DNA of 64,000 nt from Orobanche coerulescens (lineage: Eukaryota > Streptophyta > Magnoliopsida > Lamiales > Orobanchaceae), in the NCBI GenBank assembly GCA_033398695.1, contig JAWKAU010000037.1, forward strand, positions 248,001 to 312,000. The letters are read 5' to 3'. The position numbers and the translations under genes are program-made. The notes below the pieces were generated by a model. It was not told where the DNA came from, did no database searches, and saw only the letters and a program-made list of their open reading frames with translations. This document shows, in pieces, positions 11,019-22,091 of this stretch; positions within the stretch are counted from its first letter, which is position 1, and each line of letters starts with the position of its first letter.

Positions 11019-12141
11019 TTTCTCTTCGAACATGCCATCCTTAGCGACTTTGATCTCGCTGAAATCAATTACATGACTGGGATCTGTGATGTACTTCCGT
11101 AACTGAGACACGTGAAACACATTATGAACATGACTTAGCAACGGCGGTAAGGACAACCTGTACACCAAGTCTCCAAATCTCTCAAGAATCTCGAATGGTC
11201 CGATATATCTCGAACTCAGCTTTTCTTTCCTCCCAAAACAAAAAATTCCCCGAGTAGGAGAAGCCTTTAAAAGCACGTGATCCCCAATTCCAAATCTAAT
11301 GGGCGACGGCGCACGTCTGCATAAGATTTTTGCCGACTCTGGACAATCAACAACCTTTCACGAATCAAGGCTACCTTCTATTTAGTCTGTACTATCAACT
11401 CCGGTTCCGTCCCGATCAAGTCTGATGAATCATCCCAACATAGGGGTGATCTACTTCTCCTCCCGTATAATGCTTCAAAAGGTGCCATCTGAATGGAAGC
11501 ATGCCAACTATTGTTGTAAGTGAATTCAATAAACGGTAGATGAACTTCCCACTCAGTCGACCAATCTAGGGCACAAGCTCTTAACATGTCTTCTACTGTT
11601 TGAATAGTCCTCTTGGACTGTCCATCAGTCTGAGGATGATAAATTGTGCTAAAGTTCAGCTCGGTTCCCAAGGGTCTATGAACCACTTTCCAAAAATGTG
11701 ACACGAAGTGACCATCTCGATCAGAAATAATGGTCTTCGTTGTACCATGCAGTCGGACTATCTCCGCAATAAACACTCGTGCCAACCTTTGTGGTCCCCA
11801 AGTATCCTTAATGCCCATAAAATGAGCCGACTTGGTTAGGCGATCAACTATCACCCAAATCATGTTCATCCCTATTCTGATCTTTGGCATATTAGTGATC
11901 AAGTTCATCGATATATCTTCCCACTTCATTCAGGAATCGGAAGTGGCTTCAACATTCCGGCGGGTCGTTGATGTTCGATCTTAACCTGCTGACAAGTTAA
12001 ACACTTCGAGACATATTCCGCCACATATTTCTTCATGTTGCCCCACCAAAAATTCTGCTTCAGATCCTTATACATCGTACTAATACCAGGGTGAATAGAA
12101 TAGGGCATACTGTGAGCTTCTTTCATGATTGCCTGCTTCAA
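11019..12141 (-). pseudogene. Integrase of element F
   Basis: In protein order (right to left): the zinc-binding HHCC domain (11926-12141; H in EAHSMPY, H in SIHPG, then CLTCQQ); the catalytic core (11378-11929) with the first two acidic residues in VIVDRLTKSAHF and IISDRDGHF; and the C-terminal GPFEILERFG...VHNVFHVSQLRKY region (11019-11276). The third catalytic residue, normally Glu in GQSERTIQT, is Lys here (GQSKRTIQT), so the DDE triad is broken. A frame interruption lies at 11277-11377. The chromodomain continues on the far side of solo LTR G. Integrase inserts the cDNA into the genome; this copy cannot. Confidence 0.9.
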
Positions 12142-12691
12142 AACATCAACATCGGGAACACAAAGTCAACTCTGGAATCTCAAAACTCCATCATCATGAA
12201 TCAAAAATCATGGGGCCTTACCCTTGATCACTTCATCACGTAACCGAATCATCAGAGGGGTCATCTAATTGCTTAGAATTGATTTCTTCGATTCACAATG
12301 AAGTTAATTCCATCACACACAGTTGTCCTTGGACTCCTTGCAACCATACTTTAATTACTTCACGAATCAACTCTCGTTGAATGCTGCACTGGGACGTGAG
12401 CATTTCCAGCATTCTAATAGAAGCGGCTTAGTGCATCGGCCACTACATTAGCTTTGCCTGGATGATAAAGAATCTCCAAATCATAGTCCTTAATCAATTC
12501 TGCCATCTTCTCTGCCGCATGTCTAACTCTTTCTGACTGAACATGTATTTGAGACTCTTATGATCTGTGAAGATCTGACAGTGAGTCCCGTACAAATAAT
12601 ATCTCCATATCTTTAAGACAAAAACCACAACTGCCAGCTCCAAATCATGCATTGGATAATTTACTTTATATGGCTTCAATTGTCGTGAAGT
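12142..12691 (-). pseudogene. RNase H and connection to integrase, element F
   Basis: RNase H text appears at 12494-12679: [20 protein letters not shown], then [20 protein letters not shown], with the TDHKSL segment of Gypsy RNase H, ending MRQRRWQ. From 12142 to 12493 the reading is degraded, with stops in all minus frames, and only scattered similarity to the RH-IN connection. RNase H would remove the RNA strand during reverse transcription. Confidence 0.85.
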
Positions 12692-13732
12692 TTAGGCGAT
12701 CACCTTCTCATTATGCATCAGTACACACCTGAGACCTTGATTTGAAGCGTCACTGTAAACTATGAACCCTTCAGTTCCTTGTGGTAGTGCTAAAATTGGT
12801 GTCGTTGTCAATCTCTTCTTCAATTCATCAAAACTGGCCTGAAACATATCGTTCCACTCAAACTTTTGGGTTTTCTGCAATAATCGGGTAAGTGGGCGTG
12901 TAATTTTGGAAAACACTTCCACGAACCGACGATAATACCCAACAAGTCCTAGAAAACTTCTGACTTCCTTCACGTTCTTAGGAGACTTCCAATCCAAAAT
13001 TGCCTCGACTTTCTGGGTATCTACTCGGACTCCTTCCGCTGATACCACATGACCGAGGAACATCACTTCCTTTAGCCAGAATTCACACTTAGAAAGTTTG
13101 GCATGTAATTGTTCGCTTCTCAAGAGGTCCAAAACAATCCGTAAGTGCTGCGCATGCTCTTCCGGGCTCTTGGAATAAACCAGAATATAATCAATAAACA
13201 CAACTACGAATTTGTCCAAATACTCTATGAACACTCGATTCATTAATTGCATAAACACAGCAGGCGCATTAGTGAGACCAAACGGCATCACCACAAACTC
13301 ATAATGTCTGTAGCGAGTTCTTAATGCTGACTTCGAAACATCGGATTCCTTAATCCTCAAATGATGATATCCCGATCTGAAATCGATCTTGGAAAATACT
13401 GTCGCTCCTTGCAACTGGTCAAATAAATCATCGATCTATGGCAACAGATACTTGTTCTTGATCGTCATCTTGTTCAGCTCCCGGTAGTCGATACACAGTC
13501 GAAGCAATCCATCTTTCTTTCGGACAAAAAGAACTGGTGCACCCTAGGGCGAAACACTTGGATGAATAGAGCCTTTGTCCAGTAACTCTTCCTGTTGCTT
13601 CTTCAATTCATACATTTCGGTAGGTGCCATACGATACGGCGCCTTAGAAATCGGTGTAGCTCTTGGTTCTAGCTCAATGGTAAACTCTTCATCTCGTTGT
13701 GGAAGTAGTCCAGGTAATTCGTCAGGGAACAC
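12692..13732 (-). pseudogene. Reverse transcriptase of element F
   Basis: The open core (12692-13414) holds [27 protein letters not shown], then [35 protein letters not shown] and [12 protein letters not shown], the usual Gypsy order. The catalytic FIDD box reads FIDY (near 13187), so one of the two essential aspartates is lost. Upstream, 13544-13732 has [20 protein letters not shown], and the linking segment contains two in-frame stops (TAG near 13543 and near 13436). The palm, fingers and connection are otherwise recognisable. It would copy element RNA into DNA; the catalytic change and stops make this copy dead. Confidence 0.92.
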
Positions 13733-14001
13733 GTCGGAAATTCACTCACAACAGGAATGGATGAAAGCTCTACTTTTCTATCTTCTTTCTTCATTGCATA
13801 ACACTAGTATCCAGCACAGCCTTGTTTTAGCAGTTTGAGGGCTTTCATAGCTTTGATCACTTTCCCTGAGATTCCTGGTCTCCATCCCTCGAATAATAAT
13901 TCGGAACCATCTTTGGCTATCATCGAGATATTCCTCTTCCGATAGTACACAATAGCTTCATATCAATTAAGCCAATCATCTCCGAGAATCAGATCGTCTC
14001 C

Positions 14002-14280
14002 TTATATCTCTATCACAATCAGATCTGAGGGCCACTCTTTGCCTCTAATTGATAGAGGAAAATCTCTAGTTTCTAAGTTCCCCACAATTCTCTCCCCACT
14101 TGGTAAACCCACAACGTAAGGCTCACATTTATGAAAACAAGAAATGTTCAAACGATTAACACAAGAAAATGATATAAACGAATGCGTAGCCCCTGCATCG
14201 AACAAAACACTAACTGGTTGTGAAAGGATATGAACGGTACCTGATGCAACAGTGAAATCCTGATCGTCTGCCCTCCTCAT
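14002..14280 (-). pseudogene. Retropepsin of element F
   Basis: The frame holds VSVLFDAGATHSFISFSC, the protease active site, with D-A-G where chromoviruses usually have D-S/T-G, followed by GLPSGERIVGN and the FPLSIRGKEWPSDLIVIEI segment. It lies between gag and RT as expected. It is separated from gag by a broken stretch (14281-14481), and 13733-14001, leading to RT, is also broken. A functional enzyme is unlikely. Confidence 0.8.
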
Positions 14281-14481
14281 CTCGTAAAGGCATAGAGGAA
14301 TGGATCCAGCACTCGATGCTCCCTTTCGGTCGAACTGTTTTCTGCCTCATCCTTGACCAAAACTCTGGGGTAGCTGGACACTGTGCTGCGTCTGCGGAAC
14401 ACTTGCTTCCTTCTGAGTCGGCTGGGAAGTACAAGCTCCAATTATCTTAGTGGCATCCCTGCAGAACATCGCACGATGCCC

Positions 14482-15555
14482 TTACTGTCCGCAATCATAA
14501 CATGTCATTGGAGAATGGAAACAATCACGCCAAAGGTGTCCTGGGCGACCACAATTAAAATAATTTTTGACCACATATGTCGGTGTTGATACTGATCTGA
14601 AGTTCTTTTCACCTTTGGATGGGTGCGGGGGTCTCATAAATGAATGAAAGGATGACTGGGCTTTGCAGGGCCAACTACTCTTGTGCTCTATGAAACTGCT
14701 AGAGACTTTCTGCTTCTTGGACTCCGAGAACTTTTCCATAGCTGCTTCTTTCATTTCATACGCTAGGGCTTTGTCTTGGTACTGGCGGAGAGTGGTGCAT
14801 TCAAAACCTGACATGTACCTCTGTATTTCCGGCTTCATTCTCATATCAAAGTGAATCATCATCTCTGTGTCGGTTCTAACTAGGTGTAGAACAAATGTCA
14901 GCTGTTGATTAAATGTCTTAATTGCCTGAGCCACCAGCACATCCGAAGGATGCGCGGAGAAAAATTCCCGAACCTTAGCTTCTCTCACCGGGCGAGGGCA
15001 GTAATGAGCTTCCATCATAAGTTTGAACTCTTCTCAACCGGAATCATGATCAATAGGTCGGATGGCTTCCCACTATTCAGACGCTTCTCCTATCAGAAAG
15101 TATTGGGCAATGGGGGCTCTCCGGTCATCTGGACAGTTAATCTCGGCAAATATTTTCTCCAGTTCTCTCAACCAGTGATCCCATGTCGGCGTCTCATAAA
15201 ATCCATCAAATTTCGGCGGGTGCATCTTCGCCACCTCATGTATCCATCTGTCTCCCCGATTTCCCAAGTCTGGGATGCCTTGCTATCTTTCCCCTGGCTG
15301 CAATCCTACCGACACTTGCATTCTGTCCACTACTTGAGCAAATTGAGTCATCTGGTTGACCACTTGACGTAGTATGTCGGGAATGACAGGATTGGAATTT
15401 GTCTCCACTATCGGTTCTCGTTCATTATTAACGGACTCTTGCTGTTCGCTAGAATTGGAGTTAGCCTGATTTGGCAGCGAATCAGGAACAGAGGGCGAAT
15501 CTTCCCTTTCTGCGTTTCTACGTCCGCGGCCACATCCACGTCCTCTTCTCATCAT
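14482..15555 (-). pseudogene. Gag of element F
   Basis: Starts at the double ATG 15555/15552 (MMRRGRGCGRGRRNAERED), a basic N-terminus typical of chromovirus Gag. The segments are 15283-15555, 15073-15267 (HPPKFDGFYETPTWDHWLRE) and 14482-15018 (capsid end plus YFNCGRPGHLWRDC, a C-x2-C-x4-H-x4-C knuckle, and CYDCGQ, the start of a second). Frame changes near 15270 and 15050 split it. The capsid core matches the intact Gag of element D in layout (PPKFDG versus PPTFEG, then WLRELEKIF versus WLEHVDKLF). Confidence 0.88.
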
Positions 15556-15784
15556 ACTGTAAGTATAAATACTCAATATACAGGGAACAACATCGTACTA
15601 ACATTCAAAAATTATAACATGTAAAGGACAAGATAGAGTTTGAGAAACTTACAACCACCGCTCGCACGAAGACGTAGGCAGTACAGTGATGTTAAGCACG
15701 GCCGGTTACCTCAAAAGACATATACGACCCCTATTTTTACCCAACGGCCAAGATATCCATAATCTTAGCTCCGATACCATATTC
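15556..15784 (-). other. leader and primer-binding site of element F
   Basis: The minus strand reads TGGTATCGGAGCTAAG at 15779-15764, five bases after the LTR end, a near match to the 3' end of initiator tRNA-Met. The rest, down to the gag ATG, is non-coding. Confidence 0.8.
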
Positions 15785-16643
15785 TTTAACACCCCCGATA
15801 TATTCAGGAATATTACGGTGCCGTAAATCCTTTAGGTAAGAATTTACAAGGCTGAGGAAAAGAAATGACAATAACAACAGCAGCGGAAATAAAATACAAC
15901 ACGAGTCTAAAAACAGTACTGAAAGACAAACGTCAAACGATGAACATTAATACATGAACAAATCCAACATCACAAACGACAACGTACTCGAGTACTTTAT
16001 TAAAACAACACAAACATACGACAAATTAATCTGGTCGTAACATCACTTTGCACCCTCGTCGTCATGCAGCTCTAGTGGTTGTTTTCCCACTCTCCTGAAT
16101 CCTGAACATAAAACAAATGTTCACCCCCGAAGGGGTCAGCATAATGTACAAGTATGATACAACAATGATTTATTCAACAATCCCCGAATAATAACGTTAA
16201 CAATATCAACAATAATCATGACAAGTCTCTCCAACGAGAAACAGTAACAATGCACAACATATCATGTCAATCTCAACACATTGGGGTATAATGCTGGTGT
16301 CTACGATTGCAAATATATTCATCAAACCATTTTAATTCTATACTTCAATCTTTACTCATGGTTCGGCCATTCATACAATTCGTATCAAAGGTGTGATCAT
16401 ATGAATACTAACAAATTCTCGAAGGGAGATGACACAACCGTGTTCTAGGTTTAATTCAATTATCCTTAACATAATCAATCCATTCTAATCAAGAATGTAA
16501 CGAATTTTATCAATTCAAACACCTATTACGAAATACGAAATAATCTTGGTGAATCTCCTTGAATTCATCTTCTTGAACACTTCGATTCTAGGTGATCATA
16601 TCAACATGACATTAGTATACAACTCGACCAAAACATACCACAA
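15785..16643 (-). repeat. 5' LTR of element F, first part
   Basis: Begins (plus strand) TTTAACACCCCC, a decayed TGTAACACC end. It tracks the 3' LTR but lacks about 620 bp corresponding to 6753-7376. Insertion E interrupts it at 16643; it resumes at 33727. Confidence 0.88.
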
Positions 16644-16949
16644 TAATACCCGGATTTTCAGTATAAATTTTTCGCGTTATTTTATCTGAGGTATACTGTA
16701 TAGTTTGGTATCTATACAGTATGGATAAAATAAATTGAGAACCGAGACAGTTATACTGGTGTGGTTACCATTTTGGATTGACAGTTATATTGAGGATTTG
16801 CTGTATCAGGTTGAACTGATTTGGATATCAGGTATATGGTATGAGAATATTTTTGGATTGAGTATATTTATTGATTTTTGCCGTATGGTCGTGTTTGGTA
16901 TGCCGTGACATTGGACAGGAATTGCTGAAATTGGCTAAGTATGGAATTG

Positions 16950-17368
16950 TTATGTACGTTAACAAGGTGAGCTAACGTACATAAGATTGGCACGGTTACG
17001 TACGTTAAGGCTAAGGTATTACGTACGTAACGAAGGCATCAGACAGGATCGAGTCATGGTCGGCAGGTGGGACCTGGTGTCGGCAACTTTCGGCGGAGGA
17101 TGTTGACAGGTGAGTCAACGTACGTGTTACGTACGTTATACAGGACGTGTTACGTACGTAACACGACCATTGTACTGTAGCAAGTCAACTGGTATATTAC
17201 GTACGTTATATGGCATGGGTTACGTACGTAAGGAAGTTCATGTTTTGAGGCAGTAGGGTCTGGGATGACATTACGTACGCTAACCAAGACAAGATAGCGT
17301 ACGTAAGAGGTGTTACGTACGTTAACTTGGTAATGTTACGTACATAACGAGCGGGAAGTTTTATATAA
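16950..17368 (+). promoter_or_regulatory. U3 palindrome array and TATA box, element E left LTR
   Basis: About 12-13 motifs of the TTACGTACGTTA / TTACGTACGTAA type, then TTATATAAGG at 17361-17370. The same array is at 29358-29755 in the right LTR. Confidence 0.75.
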
Positions 17369-18866
17369 GGAATGGCCGTCTTTCATTTCACTTCAGCATT
17401 TCTCTTCGTTTTTCATCTCTAAACATTGAGAGAGGGATATTTTGGCTCTCCTAATTCGATTTTGAGCTTGAGGGCTTGGATTCGGAGCTTGGATATGGAG
17501 TTATTGATGATTCTTGAAGTGATTTCTTGTGTATTCCATTTTCTAAGAGGTATGTTGGATAATCCTCCTTTTCATTTCGGATTTTTGATGTTGTTATTGA
17601 TAAATGATTCGTATGAAGATGATTAAGATGTTGTTTCGATTCCTGAGGTTATATGAGGTGTATGTTGAAGGAAGATGATGATATGTTGGATTATGTCTTG
17701 ATTATGTTGTTATGATTATGGAATCATAATATTCTTGATGTTCTTGGTAGTATTGCTTCGAGTTTTGATGCTAAGAAGATCATATGTTGAAGAACATGAT
17801 TATATACACCTTGAATTATGATTAAGGGTTGTTTAGATGTTAGAAAACATCGGGTTATGTTGTTTTATGGATTATGAACGTGAATTTGGATAATTCGTGT
17901 TCTTGAAGAACTCTTGAGTTACATGTTATGATTTTGGAAGGATTTAGGATAATTTGGAATGTGATTATTCACGATAATAATCAGTAAATTGTTTTCTACG
18001 AATTTACAAGTATGAACAAGAAGGAGTTTTGTCTTCGTATTTGGAGTTGAAGTTGGAATCGAATATGTTATAAAATCCTTAATGTCGAGCTGAATTGATC
18101 ATTGATTTGATGAATACGTTTTAAAGTGTTGGTGTTTTGGATATAAATATGGAATATTCACATTTAGAACTAAGTTATGTATTTTGGTACAATATTCGTA
18201 TAGGAATACGAATATGATTCCGGATTTGATAAGATTATGACTCACTTTTGAGTTTGAGAATTCATAGGTATTTAACAAGTGTTCAATTCGGATAATGGAA
18301 ATATTTGAAACCTTTGGAATATAATTATCTATAATGTTGAATTGATCGGATTCTCCGGATTGATGATGATAATCGGTAATTGATTTTATTATAAATTTAC
18401 AAGGAGGAAACTTGTATCTGTATTTAAGATTGAATTTGGAATCGGTAATGTTAGACCCTTGTTGGTTTAAATTGATTATTGATATGATCTTCGGATTGTG
18501 GAATCGTATTGTGGTTTTGAATTCGTTCGGGTTGTTCGGATTTGTGTTTAATCGGGATATTGTAGAACAGTTGTGTTTGTTGATCGGTTATTGATTGTTA
18601 TTTGTGATCATCGAGTTATGGCTTGTATTGTGGATATGAGTTCGTATTTGTTGAGTTGGGTTATTTGGTTTTATGTATATGATCGAGGTTTCGTTGAACC
18701 GTTGAGCTTGTTGGTTGGGTACGTCGGTTATTGATTTTTATCAGATTGTTGTTAATTGATTATTGCAATAGGTTGTGATGTTTGATCGGGGTCTATGACC
18801 GTTGTGTTACAGTTGAGGCTGAAGAGTTCGTAGATTGCTTTTGGTCGGGGCTGAGGAGCTCGTAGA

Positions 18867-20081
18867 TGTTGGAATATTTATTCCACACATTATTTAATTT
18901 GTGTTTTGATGATTAAAGTTGCTAAACTACAAAACAACATCGAGGCGAAGAAAAACGGCGAAGCAGACGAAGACGCAAAAAATTGCAATCTGGACTGCAT
19001 TAGCGCACGCTAAGGGACATATGTTAGCGCATGCTAACGAGGAGTCAGCTGCATTCCAGTCTAGTATCGAAGTAAGCTGCAGTGAAGTCAGCAGATGGAT
19101 AGCGCACGCTACACTCTATTATTAGCGCACGCTACCCTCTATTATTAACGCACGCTATCGAGCCATGTTACTGTTGTGGAAGATATTCAAACAATGAATG
19201 ACGTATGAAATGAAGTCATCATTAGCGCACGCTACAAAGGATGATTAGCGCATGCTAAGATGTTTGAATCTAGTCAATCCGAATGTCGGGAAAAGCAGGT
19301 CAAAGTCAGCATATCAAACGGTCACTTTGACAATCCATGCAACGGATATATTGGATTAGCGCACGCTACAAAGGAAGTGGTAGCGCACGCTAACAGTTAA
19401 GGGCAGTAGCTACTGGAATGAAATATAAAGTGATTAACGCACGCTACATGAAAGCCTTTACGTACGCTAGAGCAAAAATGTGCGATAGCGCACGCTAAGA
19501 AGGAAGGCTAGCGCACGCTAGCTAGTCAACTGGCAGCAACGGCTAGTAAGGAGGAAGAAGGCTATAAATACCAAGGAGTTGGTATTATTCCATACAACAA
19601 CATTGAGCAAAGCATACATACGTGTTATATCATTGTAAACATTATAGTTGTTGTTCTTGAGGTTAATTAAGAGTGATTGAGTGTTATACACAAGATCATA
19701 CACGAGCGATAAAAAGAAAAGATACGATTTGATTCGGTGTTATTAGGATCGAGGATCCGGCATTGTTAGAATCACAATCGCTATCTTAGTGAGGTTTATC
19801 TAGTACCGATAGAAAGCTAGAGTGGTTGATTCCTTATCCAATAGAAAAGGAAAAACGGTTTTACTCGGACCAATAGAAGACGAGCTTGTAACGGTAATCC
19901 CTCGACCGATAGAAGAGAGGCGTAGAGGTTTTGATCTTAAGCCTAAGGAAAAAGATACATCGAGAGAGGACGTAGGCTTCGTTAATAGCCGAACCTCTAT
20001 AAATCCTCGTGTCCTTTATTTTTCGCAATTTATTTTCGCTTCCGCATAAAACGGCGCAAATATCCGATTTGGTACCCAACA
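18867..20081 (+). repeat. 5' LTR of element B
   Basis: 1215 bp, TGTTGGAATATTTATTCCAC to CCCAACA. Fourteen TAGCGCACGCTA-type motifs, TATA box at 19563-19570, then about 500 bp of R/U5 with conserved short blocks also seen in A and C (ATCGAGGATCCGGCATT, CTATAAATCCTCGTGTC). Confidence 0.93.
19001..19570 (+). promoter_or_regulatory. U3 palindrome array and TATA box, element B
   Basis: Motifs start at 19001, 19025, 19100, 19123, 19146, 19223, 19245, 19357, 19381, 19435, 19458, 19486 and 19509, with TAGCGCACGCTA the commonest form. TATAAATA at 19563-19570 lies 43 bp after the last. Spacing is irregular, from 22 to 112 bp. Confidence 0.8.
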
Positions 20082-20082
20082 A

Positions 20083-20097
20083 TTAGTATCGGAGCGG
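20083..20097 (+). other. primer-binding site, element B
   Basis: TTAGTATCGGAGCGG directly follows the LTR; it is a degenerate TGGTATCAGAGC site for initiator tRNA-Met. Element C has TGGTATTGGAGCGG at the equivalent place. Confidence 0.7.
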
Positions 20098-20138
20098 TTC
20101 TCCAATACGCGGCTTAACATCCGAGGAGAAAAGATCCA

Positions 20139-21679
20139 ATGGCGTTTCAAATGGGTCCCGTCGAAGGCCTTGCTCTCAACCGACCACCATTTTTTGATGG
20201 CTCAAACTTCATGACGTGGAAGAAGAAGATGTCTATATTCATCCGAGCATATGACATCGAGCTTTGGAAGGTAATTTGTCTTGGTCCGAAAATTCCGACA
20301 AATTCCAACGGCATGCTCAAAACCTTCGAAGAATATGACGATTCCGATTGGAAAAACGACCACTACAATTGTAAGGCAACTCAACTTCTTTATTGTGCCT
20401 TAAATCCAGAAGAACACAACCGGATATCATCGTGTGATAGTGCCAAAGAAATCTGGAAAATGCTTGAGGTAACACACGAAGGTACGTCTCAAGTCAAGGA
20501 GACGAAGATAAACATGCTCCTTCACGATTATGAATTATTCCAAATGAAGGACGACGAATCCATCTCGATTATGCTCGACCGATTTTCGGTCATCACTAAT
20601 GGATTAGCATGTTTTGGAAAACCACTTTCGAGTAGTGAGAAAGTAAAGAAAATTCTCCGATCACTACCTCGAGAATGGGACGGTACGGTTACGGCAATGA
20701 TGGAATCCAAAGATTTAAATACTCTCGATTTTAGTGCTCTCGTTGGTTCTCTTATCAACTACGAGATTGTTCTAAAATCTCGGAATGCCAAACCGAAACC
20801 GAAGGAGAGGTCGATAGCCTTCAAGGCTAAAATATCGAAGAAGAAAGAAGAAACCCCGGTGGACGAAAGTGACGAAGAAATGGCATATTATGCCAAAAAT
20901 ATTAATAAGTTCCAACACTTATTAAACCGGAGAAATAAGGACATTCAAGCGGGCGAACCTAAGAAATTCGACAACACTTGTCGATTATGTGGTAAACCAG
21001 GCCACTTTGCTAAGAACTGTCGAGTAAAGCAAAAGGAGGTTCTAATCGCAACATGGAGCGACGAAGATCCCGATGAAGATTTTCTTGAACAAAATAATCT
21101 CGCGCTCATGGCCCGGAGTTCATTCGACGATAGCGACGTCGAAAGCCAAGTAAGTAATTCTTACGACGAACTTTTTGAAGCATTCGAATTATTACATACG
21201 GACTATCAAAATGCTTTAAATGAAATTAAATCCCTCAAGTCTAAATATAAAACTTTGGAAATTGAAAATTCCAAGATACTTGAAAAAGGGAAATTTGTCG
21301 AAATTGATCATTCGAAATGCCTTGAAAATGAAAATATTTTGAAAAATGATCTTTTAAAAGTTCAAGATGAACTAAAAATTTTGACAAAGAAATTTTCGTG
21401 CGGCAACGATAAATTTGAACAAATGTTATGTGTTCAAAAATATACTCTAAATAAAGAGGGGTTAGGATTCAAATCACGTCAAAACGAATCCGTTAATTTC
21501 AAAATACCCCGATGTGAAAAATGTTTGAAAATCGACATCACATTTCAAATTGCAAAAGCCCAAGACGGACGATAAAAATTAAAAGATTTGGGTTCCTAAA
21601 GGAACAAACGCTTTCAAACATCGTCTATGTTTCAAAAGAAAAACCAACTATCGGTTGGATCCCCAAAAATAAACTTTGA
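20139..21679 (+). CDS. Gag of element B, nearly intact
   Basis: The frame from ATG 20139 runs 478 codons to 21575. It has an N-terminal LALNRPPFFDGSNFMTWKKK motif (DUF4219-like), a UBN2-type capsid core with SSSEKVKKILRSLPREWDG, a basic linker, the knuckle CRLCGKPGHFAKNC (residue about 285), an acidic segment (WSDEDPDEDF), a Glu/Lys-rich helix-forming stretch (about 340-440) and the start of a second knuckle, CEKCLKI. A one-base loss near 21535 and another near 21582 shift the end. In C the same region reads on through HHISNC and KKIWVPKG, the motif that in Sireviruses lies just before the protease, and homology here continues to 21679. It would form particles around the element RNA and needs a partner for all enzymes. 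Confidence 0.88.
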
Positions 21680-22091
21680 CAAATGATATTTTACAAAGGG
21701 GAGAAGGAAATAATATTTTGTGGGGAGTTTATACCCTTATTAATGCATAAATTGGTATCATGCATATTTATTTCATTTGGTATCCTTTATATTTTTGTTA
21801 TTTTTGATGAAAACAAAAAGGGGGAGAAAGATATGAATTGAGATAAAAATGAGAAAAATCGAAGAAGTCGAAAAGAAAAAGAAAGCATACAAATAGGGGG
21901 AGTTGAAAAAATTGAAAAACGAAAAACGACGGAGTTGAAAAATGAAGAAGTCGAAAAAGAAGAAAAAGAAAAGGATTGGAGAAACTAACGAAACGATCAA
22001 AGTCGAAAACTTTGATTCGTAGATATATATATTATTTTTTACAGATTATCCAATTCAAGAGTTGTTTTGTAATCATCAAAAAGGGGGAGAT
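21680..22091 (+). other. 3' tail and two polypurine tracts, element B
   Basis: Purine-rich and without a gene. ACAAAAAGGGGGAGAAAG near 21814 and CAAAAAGGGGGAGAT at 22077-22091 are near copies of one tract, about 265 bp apart; the second abuts the LTR. Multiple tracts before the 3' LTR are a known Sirevirus trait. Confidence 0.75.

Noticed and set aside
19001..19520. Regularly recurring palindromes that could suggest a CRISPR array
   Set aside because: Repeats are 12 bp, spacing is irregular (22-112 bp), the variants differ, and they lie in plant LTR promoters that occur in duplicate at both ends of elements.
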